Source: Chrysomallon squamiferum (taxonomy: Eukaryota > Mollusca > Gastropoda > Neomphalida > Peltospiridae). From it: a stretch of 15,000 bases of DNA. The position numbers and the translations under genes are program-made. The notes under the pieces were generated by a model. The model did no database searches, was not told the DNA's origin, and saw only the letters and a program-made list of their open reading frames with translations. The stretch lies in assembly GCA_012295275.1 (NCBI GenBank), contig CM022668.1, forward strand, positions 9,612,541 through 9,627,540. Reading direction: 5' to 3'. Shown in pieces: positions 8,200-15,000 of this stretch (the stretch's first letter is position 1; the number at the start of each line of letters is the position of its first letter).

Positions 8200-8335
8200 A
8201 AATTTGTTTGTGTATATGTGTTTGTATGTCTGGGGAGTTGTATGTGTATGATATGTTGTGCGTTTGTTTATGTGTATGAATGTGTCTATTTATGTGTGCA
8301 AATATGTGTGTGTGTGTGTGTTTGTGTGTGAATGA
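8200..8335. repeat. TG-rich cryptic simple sequence
   Basis: TGTATG, TGTGTT and a pure TG run near 8305-8320. It is a diffuse alternating purine-pyrimidine tract. 8336-8600 is unique AT-rich DNA with nothing that I can support. Confidence 0.75.
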
Positions 8336-8638
8336 TGGTAATGTGTTTTGTGACGTCTATAAATTGTTTCCAGTTTTAATGTTTTTGCAAATGAATAATG
8401 ACTTTTGACTTTATCTCTGCATTTTGTACTCTCTTTTTTTTTGTGGATTTTTATCTTTCAATAACTATTTAAAACTTCATAACGCAATGAAAAATGTGAC
8501 ATTTGTTCTAGAACATTTATCAGTTTTGTTGCTTTGATAAGAATTTGCAGTGTGACCATATTATTGCACCTTGTACCATAAAATAATGTACATTATACTT
8601 ACAAACATCTAAGACAGAAAGAAGGCACGAGAAAAGAA

Positions 8639-8812
<174 letters not shown>

Positions 8813-8960
8813 CAAAAACCACTGCAGTGATTGTTAATACAGTCTTTTGTTTTCGGCTGATATGTCCGTCTTCTCACTACAATTTGATCCCTTTAAAATG
8901 ACTTACATATTCAATGGCCTTGACTGGGTCGATTGTCGTCGTCTGCTATAGACTGTCATT

Positions 8961-9056
8961 GACTGTCGTCTGCTACAGTTGTTGTATACATACACACTGT
9001 GATTGTCGTCTGCTACAGTTGTTGTATGTATACGCACTGTGATTGTCGTCTGCTAC
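8961..9056. repeat. 40-bp tandem repeat, 2.4 copies
   Basis: Units at 8961-9000, 9001-9040 and 9041-9056 (partial) share GATTGTCGTCTGCTACAGTT followed by GTTGTATRYATACRCACTGT. The first two differ at few positions. A further decayed partial copy (GTCGTCTGCTATAGACTGTC) lies just before at about 8937-8957. It sits immediately upstream of the exon candidate at 9132. Confidence 0.85.
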
Positions 9057-9131
9057 GTTTGTTCCGGCTCTGTGACAGCCGTCTGCTCGGCAAAGACTGT
9101 CTCCGTGTCTCACTGCGCGCGCGGACGTGTT

Positions 9132-9224
9132 ATGGGGAAGACGAAAGTTTCGTTCGGGCGAGTGTACGATGAGATCCGAATGGACGAGGAAAATGAGACA
9201 GTTTTGGGCGGCGATGTACCAAAA
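9132..9224 (+). CDS. Candidate first coding exon, unknown acidic protein
   Basis: The ATG at 9132 has G at -3 and G at +4. Thirty-one codons follow: it opens MGKTKVSFGRVYDEIR, continues MDEENETVLGG and ends DVPK at AAA|GTGAGT (GT at 9225), a strong donor. The N-terminal 16 residues are basic and the rest is acidic. There is no signal peptide or membrane segment. The frame is open upstream as far as 9003, but that part translates the 40-bp repeat, so I take 9132 as start. CpG density from 9040 to 9200 (GCGCGCGGACG and others) is far above the surroundings, as near a 5' gene end. No family is recognised. It could also be an internal exon with an unseen acceptor. Confidence 0.45.
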
Positions 9225-9329
9225 GTGAGTAGTAGAAGAGTTGTTTATTGATTTGCATTTTTTTTTTTTGCCGCGTTCGTTTTGCCGCCGGAAAAAAGTT
9301 ACAACGTTTTAAGGTGTGGTAATAGCAGA

Positions 9330-9431
9330 AACAAGCTGTTCAAATCAGTTGTAGTCTTAAAATCAGATATATATATATATATATATATATATATCTGATT
9401 TTAAGACTACAACTGATTTGAACAGCTTGTT
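9330..9431. repeat. Perfect 102-bp palindrome with (AT)n centre
   Basis: Positions 9330-9380 are the exact reverse complement of 9381-9431, two 51-base arms without spacer or mismatch. The arms read AACAAGCTGTTCAAATCAGT, then TGTAGTCTTAAAATCAG, then AT units to the centre. Symmetry breaks at 9329/9432. A transcript from either strand would fold into one long hairpin, and the DNA can extrude a cruciform with an AT tip. It may be a fold-back element, or the product of a template switch. No flanking target-site duplication was found. The reading frame 9340-9570 on the minus strand is incidental. Confidence 0.97.
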
Positions 9432-9854
9432 CACTATATACCATACTGTAAAACGAGGGGACAGAATTGCGATCTTTAAAGTTGGGTGATAAGTAATGTA
9501 GTTTATAGAAAGTCTGTAACTGTTTTATGACAATACACAGGCAACCAACCACCCGGTTTACCTGAATCAAGTCTGTTTTAAAGGTAGCGAAAAGAACAAT
9601 TAAATAGCTTCATTTTCAGAAATTTTAGGCTGTAGGACTTCTAACCTGAAGCATGGAAGGTTGGTAAGATCAAGTGTCGTTAGTGATTCGTTTTGGCTAT
9701 TTCCAGTTGAAGCCAAATCACCAAAATGTGGCTGAATGTGTGTGTATTGTTAACTTCAGAAAGATTTATGTAAAATAGTTCTTGCTGTGCTTGGTAAAAG
9801 AGTAACTCCTGCTGTGTAGGTAGGCTTCTTCTTTCTCTTGTATTATCATTATAG
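9432..9854. other. Unique AT-rich DNA, no gene seen
   Basis: It contains no repeat array and no frame with good start and splice signals. A small TTTGGCT/AGCCAAA hairpin near 9693-9717 is the only local structure noticed. Confidence 0.6.
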
Positions 9855-9903
9855 TGAATAAATAAGTAAATGAATAAATGAATGAATGAAATAATAAAAT
9901 GAA

Positions 9904-9946
<43 letters not shown>

Positions 9947-9971
9947 GTAAATAAATAAATAAATAAATAAG
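9855..9971. repeat. (AAAT)n with GAAT/GTAA variants
   Basis: Tetranucleotide repeat with GAATAAAT, GAAT and GTAA variants at the left end and a pure (AAAT)n core at about 9902-9945. The minus-strand frame 9766-10008 (Leu-Phe-Ile-Tyr repeat) is its translation. Confidence 0.95.
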
Positions 9972-10079
9972 TGTTAAGAAAACGTGTGGAGGACTCGTCG
10001 TTAATCATTCAGTTGATGTTTATTATCTCCAGCGAACAGATGCGGAGAATAATTTTAGATCAGTACATTCAAACCCAGC

Positions 10080-10081
<2 letters not shown>

Positions 10082-10117
<36 letters not shown>
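10082..10117. repeat. (CA)18 microsatellite
   Basis: 36 bases of pure CA. It is followed by unique DNA, then TG-rich (10206-10250) and TA (10251-10270) runs. Confidence 0.97.
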
Positions 10118-10121
<4 letters not shown>

Positions 10122-10397
10122 AACAGAAAACGTACGCAAATTTCTAAAGATACTAATAATTTTCTTTAATAAACATATATAAATACTGACAAGCGAGTAC
10201 ATACATATGTGTGTGCGTCTGTGTGTGTGTCTGTGTGAATATATGTGTGTTTATATATATATATATATATTATATATTTCTTTACTTACATAGGCATACT
10301 CATATACATCACACACATACACGCAAACAATTATCCACATATCTGTCTCATACGCCCAAAAGCACGTATACGTACCGCGTCTCCGTCTGTCTATGTC

Positions 10398-10650
<253 letters not shown>

Positions 10651-10897
10651 TGCATGCTGAATATTCACAACAGAACAAAACGTGTTGTTGTATTTCTGTG
10701 TGTTTGAGCGGAGTCTAAGACGATGTTGACTCATTAAGTCGTTTCTCTGAACAGAGTCAAGTGTCAGACTAGAATTAGTTGTGTTTATAGAAACACCAAA
10801 CCGTCGACTAGTGTAAACATCAAACACCATAAAGACATTTTACGGTGTTAAACTTTTGAGTGACAAGACAGATATTGACCTAAAACCTTAGGAGACC
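10651..10897. other. Unique DNA, no gene seen
   Basis: Mixed-composition DNA without a repeat. The minus-strand frame 10633-10830 (65 codons) has no recognised domain, no supported start and no splice signal that I trust. Confidence 0.5.
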
Positions 10898-11235
10898 AAA
10901 AAAAAAAAAAAAAAAAAAAAATATGCGATGATGAATAGAAAGTTAGGAAAAGAAGAATGGAAGGGAAAAAATAAAAAAAAAATAAAACAATTGAAAGAAA
11001 CAAAAAAGAAGGTTGAAATAATTAAAAGAAAAAGAAAAAAGGGCAGATTAAAAGAAAAAAAAAGAAAAAACATTGAGAGAAACAAAGAAAAAAATAAGGA
11101 CAGAGCATTAAATAAAAAAAAAAAAAATTGGTATAATTTGGTGTAAATAAAAAGTCTTTAAAAATCCGAGAGAAAGAACAGAAAGACATAAAAATATTGA
11201 AAAAAGAAAGAATGAAAGAAAAGAAAGAGAAAACA
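10898..11235. repeat. A24 and a ~300-bp purine-biased tract
   Basis: 24 A residues (10898-10921) are followed by about 300 bases that are almost all A and G on the plus strand (GAAA, AAAGA, GGAA units) with few pyrimidines. The ATG-started frame 10928-11146 is a Lys/Glu/Arg string caused by this composition. It has no globular features, so I do not call it a gene. Confidence 0.85.
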
Positions 11236-11420
11236 AATGTCTAGTTTTATTGTTGTAATTACAAACGTATTTTTCATAGACGTATTGTATTTCTTACTGA
11301 TTCTGTTGTAGTAACAACATACGGATCAGGACACTGATTTTACTTCAGTTAATCTCACTTAATGTCCACTATTATTTATACATCAAATGTTTTAGCCAAT
11401 ATACAATAGAATTTGTTACG

Positions 11421-11530
11421 ACGAAAAAAAAAAATATATATATATATATAGATATATATATATCCATCATCATTGTCTTCGTCATCATATTCATCATCAT
11501 CATCATCATTGTTATCAGCATCAGCATATT
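11421..11530. repeat. Poly(A), (AT)n and (ATC)n compound
   Basis: A run at about 11425-11434, AT units to 11462 with one GAT break, then ATC/TTC units from 11464 to about 11529. The preceding 11236-11420 is unique AT-rich DNA with no supported feature. Confidence 0.9.
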
Positions 11531-11566
11531 CATTACTACTGTTGTTGATGGCGATGGTGTTATTGT

Positions 11567-11708
11567 ATTAAAATAATAATAATCAATAATAATAATAACA
11601 ACAATAATAATAATAATAATAATAATAATTATGATAATGACAATAACAATATTAATAACAATAACAATAATAATAATAAAATAAAAATAATAATAATAAT
11701 AATAATAA
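11567..11708. repeat. (ATA)n/(ACA)n tract
   Basis: ATA units with ACA and ATG variants. It runs directly into the open frame at 11711. Confidence 0.95.
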
Positions 11709-11710
11709 AA

Positions 11711-11836
11711 TCAGCACATAAAGAGTTAAGAGCGGAAGTCATTGAAGACGAGGCTGTACAAATTATACTAAAAATAATCAGCGTAATCCACTGGCTTCCC
11801 GACGTAAAACAAAGACCAAACAGCGCGCGAGTGTGA
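11711..11836 (+). pseudogene. Open-frame relic, 41 codons to TGA, unknown
   Basis: Emerging from the ATA repeat, the plus strand reads SAHKELRAEVIEDEAVQIIL, then KIISVIHWLPDVKQRPNSAR and V, ending at TGA 11834-11836. The pattern of charged and aliphatic residues suits an amphipathic helix followed by a Trp/Pro turn and is unlike the repeat translations around it. No ATG lies upstream, only Ile codons from the repeat, so at best it is the end of an exon or a broken gene. On the minus strand the same DNA holds an ATG in good context (ACAATGG) starting MAKKSAVSRYERRFHSKL, open into the repeat. One strand must be chance. GCGGAAGTC (ETS-like) and TGACGTGCGCAC (CRE/NRF1-like, near 11833-11844) also lie here. 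Confidence 0.25.
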
Positions 11837-12040
11837 CGTGCGCACAGTTTGCTGTGAAAACGTCTTTCATATCGACTGACTGCAGACTTCTTTGCCATTG
11901 TTCTTTCGGTTCTGAGACAAATAATCAATTTGTTAATGATGTGTAGAACGCATTCAGTGTGGGAATCAATGGGACATAAAATATATTAAATAAATGGAAT
12001 ATATCATGTCTTTTGTCCCTCCAGCGTTTTTTTGTTGTTG

Positions 12041-12111
12041 TTTTTTTTTTTTTTTTTTTTTTATACTTGTAAAGGTTTCATGTCCCGGAAAAAGAAAAGA
12101 AAAGAACAGGA

Positions 12112-12185
<74 letters not shown>
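12041..12185. repeat. T22 and (AG)n, 71 bases
   Basis: T22 at 12041-12062, a purine-rich link from about 12088, then pure AG from 12115 to 12185. It explains the Arg-Glu and Ser-Leu frames between 11966 and 12372. The unique DNA before it (11880-12030) shows no gene. Confidence 0.97.
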
Positions 12186-12188
<3 letters not shown>

Positions 12189-12262
12189 TGAATATGCATT
12201 TCTGTTCCTTCATCCTTTTGTCTTTCTTTCTTTGTGTATCCATCCATTCATAGTTCACTTGT

Positions 12263-12346
12263 GTATATATATATATATGTTGCGTGTGTGTGTGCATGTG
12301 TGCGTGTGTGTGCATGTACATATCTATCTTTGTTATATGTATGTAG

Positions 12347-12377
<31 letters not shown>

Positions 12378-12412
12378 AAATCTAGAGTAACTGTGTGTGT
12401 AGATGTGTGTGT
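12263..12412. repeat. (TA)n, TG-rich and (AC)n cluster
   Basis: TA at 12263-12278, TGTGTG/TGCATG units to about 12320, pure AC at 12347-12375, then TG units. The TG and AC blocks are complementary and can pair, which accounts for open frames on both strands at 12234-12527. Confidence 0.92.
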
Positions 12413-12686
12413 AATAAAAAACAGCGGTCTATATACGATCCTTGTATTTAGAAAACCTACAACTACCTTCGTCCCCATTTCAACTTACAGCACTGACTAC
12501 TTGACTGCTTTTCACCTTGGCATTTGAAATAATGTTTTTATTGTTATTGTCGTTCAAGGGTTTACTCTTGTACACAAGTTTTTACCTTTTGTTTTAAATG
12601 TAGCAACTTTAAAGATTTATTAACTCTGAAAACCAAATCGATAAGCTGTAGAAACGTCGTTTTAGTTCACTCTCTGATAGATAAAA

Positions 12687-12687
<1 letters not shown>
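12413..12687. other. Unique AT-rich DNA, no gene seen
   Basis: No repeat, and no frame with a credible start or splice site. Confidence 0.55.

Positions 12688-12728
<41 letters not shown>
12688..12728. repeat. Poly(A)41
   Basis: 41 uninterrupted A residues, the longest homopolymer in the window. On the minus strand it follows the exon candidate at 12790-12731 by two bases. No retroposon body was recognised on its left and no target-site duplication was found. Confidence 0.97.
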
Positions 12729-12729
<1 letters not shown>

Positions 12730-12730
12730 A

Positions 12731-12790
12731 GACAAAACGATTTTCTATCGCTTGCGCACGTTCTACGATTCGGAACAAATTGGCGGCCAT
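12731..12790 (-). CDS. Candidate first coding exon, MAANLFRIVERAQAIENRFV
   Basis: On the minus strand an ATG at 12790-12788 lies in an excellent context (AAAAATGGCC). Twenty codons read MAANLFRIVERAQAIENRFV, a basic amphipathic start that would suit a mitochondrial presequence or a helical N-terminus. The frame then enters poly(T) as Phe codons and stops at TAA 12664-12662. A weak donor (TTTT|GTCTGT, GT at 12733-12732) would end the exon before the T tract; no strong donor is present, which is the main objection. The DNA is GC-richer than its flanks, with ETS-like and NRF1-like motifs around the start. The family is not recognised. Confidence 0.4.
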
Positions 12791-12845
12791 TTTTGTTTTT
12801 AAGTTCATTGTTCCGCTTCCTGTCGTTTTTATCAGACGATATTTA
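12750..12845. promoter_or_regulatory. Promoter-like cluster: NRF1-like, YY1-like, ETS-like motifs
   Basis: TTGCGCACG (12752-12760, half NRF1), GGCGGCCATTTTT (12782-12794, YY1-like in reverse) and TTCCGCTTCCTG (12811-12822, ETS core GGAA in reverse, twice) fall within 75 bases. These motif types typify TATA-less housekeeping promoters. An ATG also occurs on the plus strand at 12847 (MKAFGEK then a Thr repeat), which I consider weak. Confidence 0.35.
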
Positions 12846-12913
12846 TGAAGGCGTTTGGTGAAAAAACAACAACAACAACAACAAAAAACCCCAGTTACTG
12901 TTTAAAAGATAAA

Positions 12914-12914
<1 letters not shown>

Positions 12915-12960
<46 letters not shown>
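12915..12960. repeat. (TAA)15 microsatellite
   Basis: 46 bases of pure TAA, preceded by an (ACA)n run at about 12866-12885. The following 12961-13110 is unique AT-rich DNA. Confidence 0.97.
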
Positions 12961-13113
12961 TTTGTATTGATGTAACTCTAATACTCAATAAGGAGAATGT
13001 ATGATCAAGTATAATACCCGGTTCAGGTAATTTATTTCTATAAGAATGAAAATATGAACTAAATAATTTAGAGTATGTTTTATCTTCATCGTATTGATTT
13101 TCCCTGTTTGATT

Positions 13114-13235
13114 GTTTATTTATTTATTTATTTATTTATTCCGTTTTGTTTATACTAGATCATCTGTTTATATTATGTTATTTATTTCTTCATTTATTTA
13201 TTATATTCTTATTTATTTACTTTCGTTTGTTGATT
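13114..13235. repeat. (TTTA)n, pure then degenerate
   Basis: Pure TTTA/TTAT at 13115-13140, then interrupted ATTT units to about 13235. The frame 13146-13367 is a Phe/Leu/Ile string that becomes Lys-rich after 13280 and is not supported as a gene. 13360-13410 holds AATAAA units, and 13411-13540 is AT-rich without a feature. Confidence 0.85.
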
Positions 13236-13539
13236 GGTAGATCTGTTTATCAATTTATAGTGTTCCGATTCACTGAGAGAGAAAAAGAAATGGGGGCTAT
13301 TTTAAATTTGAAAAAAAATGAGAATAAGGATCGTAATAATAAATTTTTTTTTAAAGGTAATAAATAAAATATATAAAATAAAAATAAAATAAATAAATAA
13401 AAACATAAAATCTACAATAAATTATTATTTGTAAAATATATACGAAATTAACATATTGAAATCTTGTTTTCAAATTCAGAATACGTTACTCTCTCCGAGT
13501 TTAAAATGTTTAATGATAACAATTTGTAGTATTGTGTAT

Positions 13540-13684
13540 TATTATTTATAATAATAATAAAATAAATAACGACAACAAGAAGAATCACTGTGTTAAAACA
13601 ACTAAACAATAACAATCAACGATAACAGTAGTAACAACAACGACAACATTAATAACAACAACAATGATGATGATGATGATGATA

Positions 13685-13744
<60 letters not shown>

Positions 13745-13850
13745 CAACAACAACAGTAATAACCACGACGAAAACAAGAACAATAATAACAACAATAACA
13801 GCTACACAACACAACAGCAACAACAACAACAACAGTATCAGTGATGTAAA
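13540..13850. repeat. Compound ATA/ACA/GAT trinucleotide tract
   Basis: ATA (13547-13560), ACA variants, (GAT)n at 13664-13682, pure (ATA)n at about 13688-13742, then ACA variants ending in (CAA)n near 13815-13832. The minus-strand frames here are poly-Tyr and poly-Ile. Confidence 0.93.
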
Positions 13851-14076
13851 ATAATTATCACTGGTTGAGTCGAGTACGCTGTATTAAATAACCGACTTTG
13901 TTTGCCAACACATTTATTATTTATACTTTTTATATTTACCAAACAGAAAACTTACACTTCTGTTGGAAATGGACACAAAAGTTCATTAAATTATTAAATG
14001 AAAGATTCTTTATCTATTTCTCTTTCTTTTTTTATTATTATTATTTTTTTTTTTTTTCTGAAAGTTTTAGTTGCAG

Positions 14077-14141
14077 GTATGAATAATGTTCGATATTATG
14101 CTAGAGTGAAAAAAAAAACCCGAAGGATTGTGACTCTATAA
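14077..14141 (+). CDS. Weak terminal-exon candidate
   Basis: T13 (14045-14057) followed by CTGAAAGTTTTAGTTGCAG makes a good 3' splice site, with AG at 14075-14076. The next frame reads MNNVRYYARVKKKTRRIVTL from 14079 to TAA 14139-14141. It is short and basic. No upstream exon or poly(A) signal was tied to it, so chance is likely. Confidence 0.2.
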
Positions 14142-14290
14142 ATGAAATATTAACATTTTTATACGCACCTTCGTTTTCACCTAGAGATTTTTACTGAGTG
14201 AATTACTGACGAATAACTAAATATATAAAACCATTTTTCAGTAATCTGCTCAGCTGTTAACTTTTAAAAGAAATGTCAGAGGATACGGCA

Positions 14291-14319
14291 TTATGACGTC
14301 ATAAACAGTTTGATGACGT
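14291..14319. promoter_or_regulatory. CRE palindrome TGACGTCA plus second TGACGT
   Basis: A full cAMP-response element, TGACGTCA (14294-14301), lies in the 14-base palindrome TTATGACGTCATAA (14291-14304). A half-site TGACGT follows at 14314-14319, 20 bases from the first, about two helical turns. These are CREB/ATF bZIP sites. The exon candidate at 14525 lies about 220 bases downstream. Binding is inferred. Confidence 0.4.
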
Positions 14320-14369
14320 TTACACTTCGGTAGCGTAGGATTAATAGCAGACTGAACGAATTGATTTTG

Positions 14370-14432
14370 TTACTATTATTATTTGCTGTACTACTATTAC
14401 TATTACCACCGCTACATTTACTACTACTACAG
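14370..14432. repeat. Degenerate CTA trinucleotide tract
   Basis: TTACTATTATTA, CTACTA and related units. It ends in ACAGCGCTGT, a 10-base palindrome at about 14429-14438. The unique DNA from 13851 to 14370 holds only the weak exon and CRE entries listed separately. Confidence 0.75.
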
Positions 14433-14524
14433 CGCTGTTGTAAACCGAAACGATCTGAAATCATTCCTGACGTTCAGAAGAACCTTTCACGAAGAGAGAT
14501 AACTCTTTCTTGTTTGATTCGTAG

Positions 14525-14594
14525 AGCTTAACTCAGTCTTCATGGAATTAGTGCGCCGTTCAGTGTCATTTAAAACATGTTTCGTTACATTTAG
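14525..14594 (+). CDS. Candidate 70-base exon with strong splice sites
   Basis: The acceptor is CTCTTTCTTGTTTGATTCGTAG (AG at 14523-14524), with a long pyrimidine tract. The donor is TTTAG|GTATGT (GT at 14595-14596), fully consensus. Only one frame is open, reading LNSVFMELVRRSVSFKTCFV then TFR. An internal ATG at 14542 could start translation if this is a first coding exon, though its -3 base is T. The family is not recognised. The two splice signals are the best pair in the window. Confidence 0.35.
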
Positions 14595-14648
14595 GTATGT
14601 ATTTATGTCATATTATATAACTTAAAACTAATGCACAGACTGGCTGTT

Positions 14649-14672
14649 TATGTATGTATGTATGTATGTATG
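14649..14672. repeat. (TATG)6 microsatellite
   Basis: 24 bases of pure TATG immediately before the 17-bp minisatellite. Confidence 0.95.
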
Positions 14673-14679
14673 TCTGTTG

Positions 14680-15000
14680 AGACTGGTTGAGTTAACATGC
14701 TTGTGTTAACAGACTGGTTGTGTTAATAGACTCTTTGGTAATAGTCTCGTTGTGTTAATAGTCTGTGTTAATAGACTGGTTTTGTTAATAGTCTAGTTGT
14801 GTTAATAGACTGGTTGTGTTAATAGTCTGGTTGTGTTAACAGACTGGTTGTGTTAATAGACTGCTTATGTTAACAGACTGCTTGTGTTAATAGACTGATT
14901 GTGTTAATATACTGGTTGTGTTAACAGTCTGATTGTGTTAATAGACTGGTTGTGTTAATAGACTGGTTGTGTTAACAGACTGGTTGTGTTAACAGACTGG
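14680..15000. repeat. 17-bp minisatellite (GACTGGTTGTGTTAATA), about 19 copies, cut by window end
   Basis: The unit GACTGGTTGTGTTAATA (variant GTTAACA) recurs every 17 bases, very regularly from about 14766 to the end. Copies vary at three places: GTTAAT or GTTAAC, AGACTG or AGTCTG, and the base after CTG. Shorter copies occur at the left edge (14691-14766). It continues beyond the window. All frames are broken by TAA in most copies, so it is not coding. Confidence 0.97.

Noticed and set aside
9003-9131. Upstream extension of the frame containing the 9132 exon
   Set aside because: It begins at TTG and not ATG, and it translates the 40-bp tandem repeat.
9338-9346. B-box match GTTCAAATC inside the palindrome
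   Set aside because: It has no A-box or tRNA-like fold. A nine-base loose consensus is expected by chance in 15 kb.
10928-11146. 72-codon Lys/Glu/Arg-rich frame starting with ATGATGAAT
   Set aside because: Its composition follows from the purine-only strand. There is no hydrophobic core or splice signal.
11629-11928. 99-codon minus-strand frame as a full gene
   Set aside because: Its C-terminal third is translated ATA repeat and its first codons use a non-ATG start. Only the part from the internal ATG is kept, as an alternative to the plus-strand relic.
12600-12728. Poly(A)41 as the tail of a retroposon
   Set aside because: No LINE or SINE body was recognised to its left and no target-site duplication flanks it.

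Overview
The window reads as intergenic or intronic DNA from a large, AT-rich, microsatellite-rich animal genome. The style is that of a cephalopod or other mollusc: very long pure (CT)n/(GA)n and (TG)n tracts, (ATA)n/(ACA)n compounds, long homopolymers, and short CpG-richer islands that carry spliceable open frames. The organism is inferred from texture only, because no recognised protein or RNA gene identifies it. Nothing looks bacterial: there are no long non-repetitive ORFs, operons or Shine-Dalgarno-led genes. The long open frames present are almost all translations of simple repeats (poly Ser-Leu from CT, Arg-Glu from GA, Cys-Val from TG, Ile/Tyr from TA).

Layout. 1-830: AT-rich DNA with one convincing small first-exon candidate (280-318, plus strand) behind a YY1-like ATGGCGG element, then an E-box triplet. 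838-1020: trinucleotide compound. 1165-1475: degenerate ~21-bp repeat. 1574-2010: a 39-bp repeat built around ACACCT/AGGTGT dyads, then scattered CACCTG sites. 2127-3251: (TTC)n and two (CT)n tracts, with a pair of CACGTG boxes between them. 3610-3885 and 4441-4650: trinucleotide tracts around a CpG-richer block (4225-4440). 5051-5850: degenerate ~64-bp tandem array. 5863-6860: TA/TATG/ATTT/CA simple sequence. 7075-7540: two weak exon candidates and a poly(T). 7669-7824 and 8669-8803: long (GA)n. 8961-9224: 40-bp repeat followed by a CpG-rich first-exon candidate. 9330-9431: a perfect 102-bp palindrome. 9855-10552: (AAAT)n, (AC)n, (TG)n. 10553-10650: probable SINE remnant. 10898-11235: polypurine tract. 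11464-11836: (ATC)n, (ATA)n and an open-frame relic. 12041-12185: poly(T), (GA)n. 12688-12845: poly(A)41 beside a promoter/first-exon candidate on the minus strand. 12915-13850: (TAA)n, (TTTA)n and (ATA)n blocks. 14291-14600: CRE pair and a short exon candidate. 14649-15000: (TATG)n and a 17-bp minisatellite that runs off the window.

Genes. No complete gene is visible. The candidate exons are tiny, none was matched to a known family, and each rests on ATG context, open frame, splice consensus and local base composition. They lie on both strands and cannot be joined into one gene from this sequence alone. The best-supported new signals are structural: the perfect palindrome, the dyad-preserving 39-bp repeat, the 64-bp array and the 17-bp minisatellite.
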